54,516 nucleotides of DNA from BOG-938 sp048498155 (GTDB lineage: Bacteria; Pseudomonadota; Alphaproteobacteria; Caulobacterales; Caulobacteraceae): the NCBI GenBank assembly GCA_048498155.1, contig JBEHYN010000016.1:1-54516 (forward strand), written 5' to 3'. Positions 26,557 to 34,500 of this stretch are shown piece after piece. The notes beneath the pieces are model-generated. The model had not been told where the DNA came from. It did no database searches and saw only the letters and a list, made by a program, of their open reading frames with translations. Both the position numbers and the translations under genes were made by a program. Position 1 is the first letter of the stretch; the number at the start of each line of letters is the position of its first letter.

Positions 26557-27201
26557 CTAAAGTTCTTCCGCCAGCAATCCGTCGACGAAGGTCGTCAGCC
26601 CAGGGTTCCTCGCCCGCTTCAGGCGCTCGGCGTGGTAGATGTGGGCCAGTTCGGCATAGGCCTGATCAAAGTCGTCATTGACGATCACATAGTCATAGTC
26701 GGCCCAATGGGCGATCTCGCCCTTGGCGCGGCCCAAGCGCCGTTCGATCACGTCGCCATGGTCCTGGGCGCGGGCGTAAAGGCGCCGGCTCAGGTCCGCC
26801 ATGGATGGCGGCAGGATGAACACCCGCACGACATCGGCCGGTGCGGCGGCAGCGATGGCCTCGGCGCCTTGCCAGTCAATGTCGAACAACACGTCCCGGC
26901 TGTCCGCCAGGGCCTGCATGATCGGGGCCCGGGGCGAACCATATCGGTGTTCGTGGACCTCAGCGCTTTCCAGAAAGGCGCCTTCGCCCGCCATCCGGTC
27001 AAAGACCTGAGGTGTGACGAAATGATATTCCCGGCCGTCCGCCTCGCCCGGACGCGGGGCGCGGGTGGTGGCGGAAATCGACAGGCTGAGTTCAGCGTGG
27101 TCGGCCACCAGCCTGCGCGACAACGAGGTCTTGCCCGCGCCCGAGGGGCTGGAGATCACCAACATAAGCCCACGGCGGTTTTTTAGCGCGGAAGCGGTCA
27201 T
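26557..27201 (-). CDS. gmk: Guanylate kinase
   Basis: 214 residues. The P-loop SSPSGAGKTSL is near residue 18, followed by SATTRAPRPGEADGREYHFV (GMP binding) and the lid and YDYVIVNDDFDQA segment. It phosphorylates GMP to GDP. Its ATG overlaps the mltG stop (ATGA), so it ends the fab-mltG-gmk run. Confidence 0.97.
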   Translation of the reverse strand: MTASALKNRRGLMLVISSPSGAGKTSLSRRLVADHAELSLSISATTRAPRPGEADGREYHFVTPQVFDRMAGEGAFLESAEVHEHRYGSPRAPIMQALADSRDVLFDIDWQGAEAIAAAAPADVVRVFILPPSMADLSRRLYARAQDHGDVIERRLGRAKGEIAHWADYDYVIVNDDFDQAYAELAHIYHAERLKRARNPGLTTFVDGLLAEEL

Positions 27202-28265
27202 CGCTTTTGGGCGGCCTGGCGAGCCTGAGCCTCGAGCTGGCGCCAGCGCTGCACGTTGCGTTCGTGCTCTTCGAAGGTGTTGGCGAACACGTGACCGCCC
27301 GTCCCGTCAGCCACGAAATAGAGCTCCTGGGTATTAGCCGGCTGCAGGGCGGCCGCGAGGGCGTCCTTGCCGGGATTGGCTATGGGCGTGGGGGGCAAAC
27401 CGTCGATCTGATAAGTATTGTAGGGGGACGGCATGGCCATCTCCGACTGACGAATGCCGTGCCCGAGGGCGCGGCCATGGGTCAGGCCGTAAATAATGGT
27501 CGGGTCCGACTCTAGGCGCATGCTTTTCTTCAGGCGGTTGACAAACAGACCGGCGATGCGGGGACGCTCGTCAGCCAGAGCCGTTTCCTTTTCGACGATG
27601 GAGGCCAAGATCACGGCGTCTTCAGGGGTCTTATACGGCAAGTCAGGTTGGCGGGAGGCCCACAGCTTGGCCAGGATTTTGTCGCGGGACGCCATCATGC
27701 GCTGAAGCACCGCCGAGCGGTCCTCGCCCCGCTCCACGCTGTAGGTCTCCGGCAGGACCCCGCCCTCCGGCGGCGTGGGTACAGAGCCGGTCAACACGGG
27801 ATTGCCCATCAGAACATCGACCACTTCGTCGGCCGTGATGCCTTCGGGCAGGGTGACGAGATGGCGCACCACCCGACCGGTCTTCAGCTTGTCGATAATA
27901 TCGGCAATGGAAACGCCCGAGGCGAAGTCATATTCCCCCGCCTTCAAATGTCGCCCGACGCCGGTGACCTGCACCAAGGCGTCGAACACAGGGGCCGAAC
28001 CGATCACTCCGGCGCGCTCAAGGTCGGATGCAATCTCCGCCACCCCGGCCCCGTGACGCAGGATCACCGTGGTGTCGGCGCCCTGGCGCGCCTTGGGACC
28101 GGGCGCGCGGTAGACAAAAAGCGCGATCAGGGCGCCCAGCATCAGGGCGATAGTCAGCACCGCGAAGCCGCTGGACACCATGATCCTGATGCGGCGGCCA
28201 AGGGAAATCTGGCCGAGCTTATCGTTGCGGCCGATTGTGACGGGATCCTTGCGGCGCCGCCTCAC
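27198..28265 (-). CDS. mltG: Endolytic transglycosylase MltG
   Basis: 355 residues: a cytoplasmic basic tail, one membrane span at about 30-52 (SGFAVLTIALMLGALIALFV), a LysM-like region and the YceG catalytic domain with the active-site Glu in ASIVEKETALADERPRIAG and the terminal substrate segment NTYQIDGLPPTPIANPG. It cuts nascent glycan strands and sets their length. The GTG start overlaps the fabF stop by four bases. Confidence 0.95.
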   Translation of the reverse strand: MRRRRKDPVTIGRNDKLGQISLGRRIRIMVSSGFAVLTIALMLGALIALFVYRAPGPKARQGADTTVILRHGAGVAEIASDLERAGVIGSAPVFDALVQVTGVGRHLKAGEYDFASGVSIADIIDKLKTGRVVRHLVTLPEGITADEVVDVLMGNPVLTGSVPTPPEGGVLPETYSVERGEDRSAVLQRMMASRDKILAKLWASRQPDLPYKTPEDAVILASIVEKETALADERPRIAGLFVNRLKKSMRLESDPTIIYGLTHGRALGHGIRQSEMAMPSPYNTYQIDGLPPTPIANPGKDALAAALQPANTQELYFVADGTGGHVFANTFEEHERNVQRWRQLEAQARQAAQKR

Positions 28266-29545
28266 GACACCCGCTTGAGCACGAGCGCCGCATTGGTCCC
28301 GCCAAAGCCGAAGCTATTGGATAGGGCGATATCGATCTGCATCGGCTTGGCCTTTTTCGGCGTCAGATCTATCGGCGTGGCCACTGAGGGATTATCCAGG
28401 TTCAAGGTGGGCGGGGCAATCTGGTCGCGGATCGCCAAGGCGGTGAAGGCCGCCTCCACGGCGCCGGCCGCACCCAGAAGATGGCCGATGGCCGACTTGG
28501 TGGAGGACATGGTCACCTGGCCTGCGGCCTGGCCCATCATCCGCTCGACGGCGCCGAGTTCGATCTCATCACCCATCGGCGTAGAGGTGCCGTGGGCGTT
28601 GATGTAGTCGATGTCCGACGGATCGATGCCTGCGTGGCCGATGGCGGCGCGCATGGCGCGGAATCCGCCGTCCCCGTCCGAAGCCGGAGCGGTGATGTGG
28701 TAGGCGTCGCCCGACAGGCCGTAACCGATCACCTCGGCATAGATATTGGCCCCGCGCGCCTTGGCGTGTTCGTATTCCTCCAGCACGAGCACCCCGGCGC
28801 CCTCGCCCATGACGAAACCGTCGCGATCCTTGTCCCACGGCCGGGAAGCCTGCTCAGGCGAATCGTTGAAATTGGTGGACAGGGCTCGGCAGGCGATGAA
28901 GCCCGCAACGCCCAGCTTGCAGACCGCCGCCTCAGCCCCGCCGGCCACCATGACGTCGGCGTCGCCGAACTGAATCAAGCGGGTGGCGTCGCCCACGGCG
29001 TGAGCCCCGGTGGCGCAGGCGGTGACCACCGAGTGATTGGGTCCCTTGAAGCCATGACGGATCGACACTTGGCCCGATGCGAGATTGATCAGGGCCGAAG
29101 GAATGAAGAACGGGCTGATCCGGCGCGGCCCCTTCTCCTGAAGCTCCAGCGAGGCGTCAGCGATGGCGTTCAGGCCGCCGATGCCCGATCCTATGATCAC
29201 GCCGGTGCGTTCGCGGTCGTGCTCGCTCGTCGGCGCCCAGCCGGAGTCTTTGACGGCCTCGTCAGCGGCGGCGATGGCGTAGAGGATGAAATCGTCCATC
29301 CGCCGGCGGTCCTTGCTCGACATGACCTGATCCATGTCGAAGGAGCCGGGAATGCCGGGGCCGCCGCCGCCGCGCCCATCCACGCGGGGCACTTCGCACG
29401 CCACCTTGCAGGCATAGTCGGTCGTGTCGAACGCGGTAATACGGCCGGCGCCGGACTTGCCCGCCAAGATAGCGTCCCAAGTCAGCTGGGCGCCCCAGGC
29501 GAGCGGAGTCAGAAGGCCAATTCCGGTAATGACGACACGGCGCAT
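28262..29545 (-). CDS. fabF: 3-oxoacyl-[acyl-carrier-protein] synthase II
   Basis: 427 residues with the KAS II triad: Cys in VTACATGAHAVG, His in NAHGTSTPMGD and His in KSAIGHLLGAAG. It condenses malonyl-ACP with long acyl-ACP, including the step leading to cis-vaccenate. The protein starts MRRVVITGIGLLTPLAWGA, normal for the family. It lies 200 nt downstream of acpP; the gap has no convincing terminator, so transcription may continue from acpP. Confidence 0.97.
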   Translation of the reverse strand: MRRVVITGIGLLTPLAWGAQLTWDAILAGKSGAGRITAFDTTDYACKVACEVPRVDGRGGGGPGIPGSFDMDQVMSSKDRRRMDDFILYAIAAADEAVKDSGWAPTSEHDRERTGVIIGSGIGGLNAIADASLELQEKGPRRISPFFIPSALINLASGQVSIRHGFKGPNHSVVTACATGAHAVGDATRLIQFGDADVMVAGGAEAAVCKLGVAGFIACRALSTNFNDSPEQASRPWDKDRDGFVMGEGAGVLVLEEYEHAKARGANIYAEVIGYGLSGDAYHITAPASDGDGGFRAMRAAIGHAGIDPSDIDYINAHGTSTPMGDEIELGAVERMMGQAAGQVTMSSTKSAIGHLLGAAGAVEAAFTALAIRDQIAPPTLNLDNPSVATPIDLTPKKAKPMQIDIALSNSFGFGGTNAALVLKRVS

Positions 29546-29745
29546 GCGTTACGGCTCCCTCGCCAGCGTGGCTATTCCGAAATTCGCTCGGATTTGGGGC
29601 GGGGTCGAAGCGAGTTCCGAATCAGACAGCAACACTAGCAATTTCCGAATCCGGACAGTCGCAAAGACACGCCGGCTTCAAATACGACAACGCAACCGGC
29701 GCCGGCCTTGGGGCGACGGTCGCGTTTGACCGGCTCAAAGCCAAA

Positions 29746-29985
29746 TCAGGCTTCGAGGCGTTCCTTGATGAATTTCACCGCGTCGCCCACCGTCTGGATA
29801 TGTTCGGCGGCGTCATCGGGGATTTCGATATCGAATTCTTCCTCAAAGGCCATGACCAGCTCGACATTGTCCAAGCTGTCGGCGCCGAGGTCATCGATGA
29901 AGCTGGCCTTTTCGGTGACCTTCTCAGGATCAGCGTCGAGGTGCTCGATCACGATCTTACGGACGCGTTCGAGAATGTCGGACAT
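29746..29985 (-). CDS. acpP: Acyl carrier protein
   Basis: 79 residues, strongly acidic, with the 4'-phosphopantetheine serine S37 in GADSLDNVELVMAFEEEF. It carries growing acyl chains between fatty-acid enzymes. It sits between fabG (upstream, 192 nt) and fabF (downstream, 200 nt), the usual order, and probably has its own promoter given these wide gaps and the high ACP demand. Confidence 0.98.
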   Translation of the reverse strand: MSDILERVRKIVIEHLDADPEKVTEKASFIDDLGADSLDNVELVMAFEEEFDIEIPDDAAEHIQTVGDAVKFIKERLEA

Positions 29986-30177
29986 ACGCTCTAAGCCCCT
30001 TAGCTTTATTCGGCCGCCGCAGCGGCAATTGCAGATTTGGCGATGGCTTGTGGACCATCAGAAAGGCATGGCGGTCAAGTGCTTCGCCACGCATTCACAA
30101 CGTTTCGAGCTTCGCTAGCACGTTCCTTTTGCTGAAACTAGTTGCCTGTCAAGCTCCCCACATAAGCGAGTGGGTCC

Positions 30178-30915
30178 CTAAGGCATCGCCATGCCGCCAT
30201 TCACGTGAAGTGTCTGGCCCGTAACATAGGCCGCCTCTTGGCTGGCCAAATAGGCGCAGGCCGCCGCGATGTCTTCGCCCTCGCCCAGACGTCCAGCGGG
30301 AATACGGCTCAGAATCAATGTGCGCTGCTGTTCATTGAGGGCGTCGGTCATGGGACTGGCGATAAAACCGGGCGCCACGCAATTCACCGTGATATTGCGC
30401 GAAGCGGCTTCCTGGGCGAGGGCCTTGGAAAAACCGATCATGCCCGATTTCGAAGCGGCGTAGTTGGTCTGGCCGGGATTGCCGGTGACCCCAACGACCG
30501 AAGTTATGCCAATGATGCGGCCCCAGCGCCGCTTCATCATGCCGCGCAGGGCGCTGCGGCATAAACGGAAATAGGCCTCTAGATTGACCCGCATCACCAG
30601 GTCCCAGTCTTCGTCCTTCATCCGTAGAATCAGGCCGTCGCGCGTCAGGCCGGCGTTGGACACCAAAATATCAACCGAACCTGCGGCCGCCTCGGCTTGG
30701 CCGTAAAGCGCATCAACCGCCGCACCGTCGGCCAGGTCGCAAGGCGTGACAAACGTCCGCTCGCCAAGTTCCCCAGCCAGGGCCTCCAACGCCTCGCGAC
30801 GCGTTCCCGACAGCACCACCTGGGCGCCCTGGGCGTGCAGCTTGGCCGCAATCGCCCTGCCGATGCCGCCGGAGGCGCCGGTGACCAGGGCGGTCTTGCC
30901 GGAAAGATCGAACAT
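30178..30915 (-). CDS. fabG: 3-oxoacyl-[acyl-carrier-protein] reductase
   Basis: 245 residues of a classical SDR: the NADPH motif TGASGGIG near 13-20, VSNAGLT, catalytic Ser in TSVVGVTGNPGQ and YAASKSG (Tyr/Lys), and the FabG-type ending AAYVTGQTLHVNGG. It reduces beta-ketoacyl-ACP. Its position between fabD and acpP supports FabG over other SDRs. It follows fabD by 46 nt. Confidence 0.96.
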   Translation of the reverse strand: MFDLSGKTALVTGASGGIGRAIAAKLHAQGAQVVLSGTRREALEALAGELGERTFVTPCDLADGAAVDALYGQAEAAAGSVDILVSNAGLTRDGLILRMKDEDWDLVMRVNLEAYFRLCRSALRGMMKRRWGRIIGITSVVGVTGNPGQTNYAASKSGMIGFSKALAQEAASRNITVNCVAPGFIASPMTDALNEQQRTLILSRIPAGRLGEGEDIAAACAYLASQEAAYVTGQTLHVNGGMAMP

Positions 30916-30961
30916 ATGGGTCTCCTACCCTGGTCAGTGAAAGACGTGACCGCGCAAGCTT

Positions 30962-31906
30962 CTAGAGCGACTTGGCGAAGCCTTCCAGGTCTTGCGGGGT
31001 CCCGAGCGAAACGGCGGAAGCCTCCGGCGCCACGCGCTTGGCGATGCCCGCCAAGACCTTGCCTGAACCCAGTTCGGCGAATTGGGTCACGCCGCCCTCT
31101 TCCACCAGCCAGATCATGCTCTCGCGCCAGCGCACCCTTCCGGTGACCTGCTGGACCAGCAGGCCGCGGATCAGATCGGGATCAAGGGTGGGGCGGGCCT
31201 GGACGTTGGTCACCACCGGCGCACGCGGAGCGCTGATGTGCGTGGCGGCCAGGGCCTTGGCCATTTCCTCGGCGGCAGGCGCCATCAAGGGACAGTGGAA
31301 CGGGGCTGACACATTGAGCAGGATCGCCCGCGCGCCCAGTTCCTTGGCCTTTTCAATCGCCAGATTGACCGCCGCCACGTCGCCGGAAATCACCACATTG
31401 CCGACGTTGTTGTCATTGGCCACCACGCAAACGCCCAGCGCCGAACCCGCTGCGGCCGCTTCTTCGGCCAGGGTGAGATCGGCCTTGGGCCCAATCAGAG
31501 AGGCCATGGCCCCCTCGCCCACCGGCACGGCCCTTTGCATGGCCTCGCCGCGCAGGCGCAGCAAGCGCGCGGTCACCGACAGGTCCAGGGCGTCAGCCGC
31601 CGCCAGGGCGGAGTATTCGCCCAGGCTGTGTCCGGCCACGAATGAGGCCTTGGCGATATCCACCCCGAACTCGGCCTTCAGAACCCGCACCACCGCCAGG
31701 CTGACGGCCATCAAGGCGGGTTGGGCGTTTTGAGTGAGGGTCAGGTCGGTCTCGGGGCCTTCGCGCATGAGCACCGACAGCTTCTGATCCAGGGCGTCGT
31801 CGACCTCTTCAAACACCTGGCGGGCGCTGGGGAAGGCGTCGGACAGGGCCACGCCCATGCCGATGGATTGGCTGCCCTGACCGGGAAACAGGAAGGCGAG
31901 GCTCAT
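30962..31906 (-). CDS. fabD: Malonyl-CoA:ACP transacylase
   Basis: 314 residues from MSLAFLFPGQGSQSIGMG. The nucleophile is in AGHSLGEYSALAA and the catalytic His in VSAPFHCPLM. It loads malonate onto ACP. Two ATGs lie 9 nt apart (31915 and 31906); AGGGA is better spaced for the downstream one. An open frame continues upstream to 31990 but without family similarity. First gene of the fatty-acid run; divergent from the peroxiredoxin gene. Confidence 0.96.
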   Translation of the reverse strand: MSLAFLFPGQGSQSIGMGVALSDAFPSARQVFEEVDDALDQKLSVLMREGPETDLTLTQNAQPALMAVSLAVVRVLKAEFGVDIAKASFVAGHSLGEYSALAAADALDLSVTARLLRLRGEAMQRAVPVGEGAMASLIGPKADLTLAEEAAAAGSALGVCVVANDNNVGNVVISGDVAAVNLAIEKAKELGARAILLNVSAPFHCPLMAPAAEEMAKALAATHISAPRAPVVTNVQARPTLDPDLIRGLLVQQVTGRVRWRESMIWLVEEGGVTQFAELGSGKVLAGIAKRVAPEASAVSLGTPQDLEGFAKSL

Positions 31907-32075
31907 GGTCTGCATATCCCTGAAAATTCGGCGCGGAGGGTTAGGGGAATAGTCGCCGTTGAGCAAGCGATCGCCGCGATTGCGGCGCATGCTGGAGCTT
32001 GCAGCCTATCCCTTTCTGCTATCAATGTGCCCGCTCAGAAGAACCGAATGGTTCCGTAGCTTCGGAGGACTCTCG

Positions 32076-32612
32076 ATGTTTAAGCGCGCACTTCTCCTCG
32101 CCGCCTGTGTTGGCGCGACCGCCATCGGCGCCCATGCAGCCATCGCCACGGGCGCCGCCGCGCCGGACTTTACGGCCCCGGCCTTTCAGGCTGGTCAGCC
32201 CTTCACCTTCAAGCTGGCCGACGCCCTGAAAAAAGGACCGGTTGTGCTGTATTTCTTCCCGGCCGCCCATACGGCCGGCTGCAACATCGAAGCGCATGAG
32301 TTCGCTGAGGCGTCGGACAAGTTCAAGGCGGCCGGCGCCACGGTGATCGGCGTGACGGCCGGCAACACCGATCAACTCGCCGACTTCTCGAAGGAAACTG
32401 AGCACTGCGCGGGCAAGTTTCCTGTCGCGGCCGATACGAGCCTGTCTATCGCCAAGAGCTATGACGCGGTGAATCCGACGCACGCGGACCACACCAATCG
32501 AACATCTTTCGTGATCACCAAGGACCACAAGATCGCCTTCGCCATGACCGACCCCAAGCCCGACAGCCACATCGACAACACCCTGGCGGCCGTGCAGGGG
32601 CTGAAGCACTGA
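32076..32612 (+). CDS. Exported peroxiredoxin (AhpC/TSA-Redoxin family)
   Basis: 178 residues from MFKRALLLAACVGATAIGA, a signal peptide ending near AHA-AI. The peroxidatic motif P-x3-T-x2-C is present as PAAHTAGC, and a second Cys (TEHCAGKF) is placed to act as the resolving residue. It should reduce peroxides in the periplasm with an unknown thiol donor. A strong GGAGGA precedes this ATG, which rules out longer upstream frames. It stands alone, divergent from fabD. Confidence 0.88.
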   Translation: MFKRALLLAACVGATAIGAHAAIATGAAAPDFTAPAFQAGQPFTFKLADALKKGPVVLYFFPAAHTAGCNIEAHEFAEASDKFKAAGATVIGVTAGNTDQLADFSKETEHCAGKFPVAADTSLSIAKSYDAVNPTHADHTNRTSFVITKDHKIAFAMTDPKPDSHIDNTLAAVQGLKH

Positions 32613-32686
32613 GGGCTCAAAGCGGATTGGATTGAACCATTCTCAATCCTGATCGGCCAGGATGGCGGCTCGTTCGAGGGTTTGCC

Positions 32687-32935
32687 ATGCGCGACATACC
32701 CAGCCTGACCGGCCTGAGCGAGGCGTCGCGGCCCTGCGGGTGATTGCGTTTCACATCTGCAGGTCGCCGACGCCCATACGGCGTGGGCGGCTCACGTCGG
32801 CGGGCTGAGCTTTGTCTGGACGGGCGTGGATCTGTTTTTCGTCCGGGGGCTTCATTCTGATGTGGGTGCATGACGCGCAGTTCGCGCGGTCCACCCGCGA
32901 GGCCTTGGGCCGGTTCGCCTTGCTCCTACCCGCCT
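32687..32935 (+). pseudogene. Decayed acyltransferase-3 (OafA/YrhL-like) N-terminus
   Basis: Reading across frames gives MRDIPSLTGL, then RGVAAL.VIAFHI, then AHTAWAAHVGGLSFVWTGVD and LFFV, then GFILMWVHDAQFARS and LGRFALL. Together these are the start of a family-3 acyltransferase (first catalytic His in FHI, membrane spans 1-2). At least three frameshifts separate the pieces, and the remaining ~250 residues are gone. The intact family O-acylates surface sugars. It fills most of the 477-nt gap between the peroxiredoxin and rpsF; the rest (32940-33030) shows nothing I can name. Confidence 0.75.
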
Positions 32936-33033
32936 TTTCGCGTATGAGCGCCGCTTCCCTGGAGGGCGGTCTTTCGCGGACCATCCAAAGACCTCGTACA
33001 CGACGTCCGAGGCGCCGCGATCTGACCCATCGT

Positions 33034-33058
33034 CCTGGCCGGACTTCCGCCGGCCTGG
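33034..33058 (+). other. Hairpin in the rpsF leader
   Basis: A stem of GGCCGG/CCGGCC extended by two more pairs past a T-T mismatch, with a 7-nt loop, lies 31 nt before rpsF. A second small stem (33066-33071 with 33075-33080) follows right before the ribosome-binding site. In many bacteria the S6:S18 complex represses this operon through a leader hairpin; these stems are candidates, but the characteristic internal loop is not clear. Confidence 0.35.
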
Positions 33059-33089
33059 GCGCCGCCTTCCGCAACGGAAGAAGGACGCC

Positions 33090-33473
33090 ATGGCGCTATA
33101 CGAACACGTGATTATTGCGCGGCAGGATATCTCGCCGCAACAGGCCGAAGCCCTCAACGACACCCTCAAGGCCCTGATTGAAGCCGGCGGCGGCACTGTC
33201 GCCAAGATCGAGTATTGGGGCCTTCGCAATCTGACCTATCGGATCAAGAAGAACCGCAAGGGTCATTATTCCCTGCTCGCCATCAACGCCCCCTCTGCGG
33301 CGGTGAAGGAAATGGAGCGCCAGCTGTCGATCAATGAAGACGTGCTTCGCTACCTGACTGTGCGGGTGGAAGAGCTGGATCTGGAGCTGTCTCCGGTGCT
33401 GGCCCGGCGTGATCGCGACCGTGACCGTGGTGATCGCGGCGAACGCCGCGGCTACGACGAACTGCAACTTTAG
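33090..33473 (+). CDS. rpsF: 30S ribosomal protein S6
   Basis: 127 residues. It starts MALYEHVIIARQDISPQQAE and has the S6 core GLRNLTYRIKKNRKGHYSLL and RYLTVRVEELD. The end is a charged tail of Arg/Asp repeats (DRDRDRGDRGERRG), longer than in E. coli before modification. S6 binds the 16S central domain together with S18. First gene of the S6-S18-L9 operon; AAGAAGGA precedes the ATG. Confidence 0.97.
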   Translation: MALYEHVIIARQDISPQQAEALNDTLKALIEAGGGTVAKIEYWGLRNLTYRIKKNRKGHYSLLAINAPSAAVKEMERQLSINEDVLRYLTVRVEELDLELSPVLARRDRDRDRGDRGERRGYDELQL

Positions 33474-33487
33474 GCTGGGAGGCCATC

Positions 33488-33748
33488 ATGACCGACGACA
33501 TCGCCGCTCCCGCCGCCGGCGGGGCCCGCCGCCCCTTCTTCCGTCGCCGCAAGGTGTGCCCGTTCTCGGGCGCCGGCGCACCGAAGATCGACTACAAGGA
33601 CGTGAAGCTGCTTCAGCGTTACGTCTCCGAACGCGGCAAGATCGTGCCCTCGCGCATCACCGCCGTGTCGGCCAAGAAGCAACGCGAACTGGCCCAGGCC
33701 ATCAAGCGCGCACGCTTCCTGGCCCTGCTCCCCTACGTCGTGAAGTAA
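33488..33748 (+). CDS. rpsR: 30S ribosomal protein S18
   Basis: 86 residues with the S18 core DYKDVKLLQRYVSERGKIVPSRITAVSAKKQRELAQAIKRARFLALLPY, standard for the family. It binds 16S rRNA with S6. It lies 14 nt after rpsF and 10 nt before rplI. The N-terminal extension MTDDIAAPAAGGA is common in Caulobacterales. Confidence 0.97.
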   Translation: MTDDIAAPAAGGARRPFFRRRKVCPFSGAGAPKIDYKDVKLLQRYVSERGKIVPSRITAVSAKKQRELAQAIKRARFLALLPYVVK

Positions 33749-33758
33749 GGAGAGCGAC

Positions 33759-34346
33759 ATGAAAGTCATTCTGCTCGAACGCGTGGAACGCCTCGGCGTC
33801 CTGGGTGAAACCGTCAACGTCAAGGACGGCTTCGCCCGCAACTTCCTGCTGCCCAAGCACAAGGCCCTGCGCGCCACCGAAGCCAATCTGAAGGTGTTCG
33901 AAGGCCAACGCCATGAGATCGAGGCCCGCAATTCCAAGGCCAAGACCAGCGCTGAAGCGGACGCCGGCAAGCTCGACGGCACCAGCTACATCCTGATCCG
34001 GCAAGCGGGCGAGAGCGGCCAGCTGTACGGCTCTGTGTCCGGCCGCGATGTGGCTGACGCCGTTGTGGCGGCCGGCGGTCACGCCGACCGTTCGCAGGTG
34101 GTGCTGGACAAGCCGATCAAGACCTTGGGCCTGCACGCGGTGAAGGTTCGCCTGCACCCCGAAGTAACTGTGACGGTGACCATCAACATCGCCCGCTCGC
34201 AAGACGAAGCTGAACGTCAGGCGCGCGGCGAGAACGTGATCAGCTCGCAATTTGAGGAAGATCGCGTGGCGGCCGAAGAGGCTGCCGCCGACATGCTCGA
34301 AGGCGGCGCAGGCAGCCACGACGTGGACTTCGGCGCCGACCACTAA
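33759..34346 (+). CDS. rplI: 50S ribosomal protein L9
   Basis: 195 residues: N-terminal L9 domain (MKVILLERVERLGVLGETVN, KDGFARNFLLPKHKAL), the long connecting helix and the C-terminal domain ending in HPEVTVTVTINIARS. An acidic tail of about 45 residues follows, making it longer than E. coli L9 (149) but normal for alphaproteobacteria. AGGAG precedes the ATG. Followed by a strong terminator. Confidence 0.97.
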   Translation: MKVILLERVERLGVLGETVNVKDGFARNFLLPKHKALRATEANLKVFEGQRHEIEARNSKAKTSAEADAGKLDGTSYILIRQAGESGQLYGSVSGRDVADAVVAAGGHADRSQVVLDKPIKTLGLHAVKVRLHPEVTVTVTINIARSQDEAERQARGENVISSQFEEDRVAAEEAAADMLEGGAGSHDVDFGADH

Positions 34347-34373
34347 GCGGGGCGTTCAATCCCAAACGAACAG

Positions 34374-34406
34374 GGCGGCTCGGGCAACCGGGCCGCCTTA
34401 TTTGTT
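34374..34406 (+). terminator. Rho-independent terminator of the S6-S18-L9 operon
   Basis: A 10-bp stem (34374-34383 with 34388-34397, one G-T pair) closed by a GCAA tetraloop is followed by TTATTTGTT. It begins 27 nt after the rplI stop and separates the ribosomal operon from dnaB. The best intrinsic terminator in the window. Confidence 0.88.
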
Positions 34407-34500
34407 GTGCAGCAGACTTATCCCCAGACGTCGCTTTTGCTGGGGACAGGGCGATCATAGGCGCACACTCGCGGCGTGCATGAGCTAAATTCGCCTCCCC

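Noticed and set aside
28481..29638. A 385-codon plus-strand open frame opposite fabF
   Set aside because: Antisense shadow of a complete KAS II gene; no motifs.
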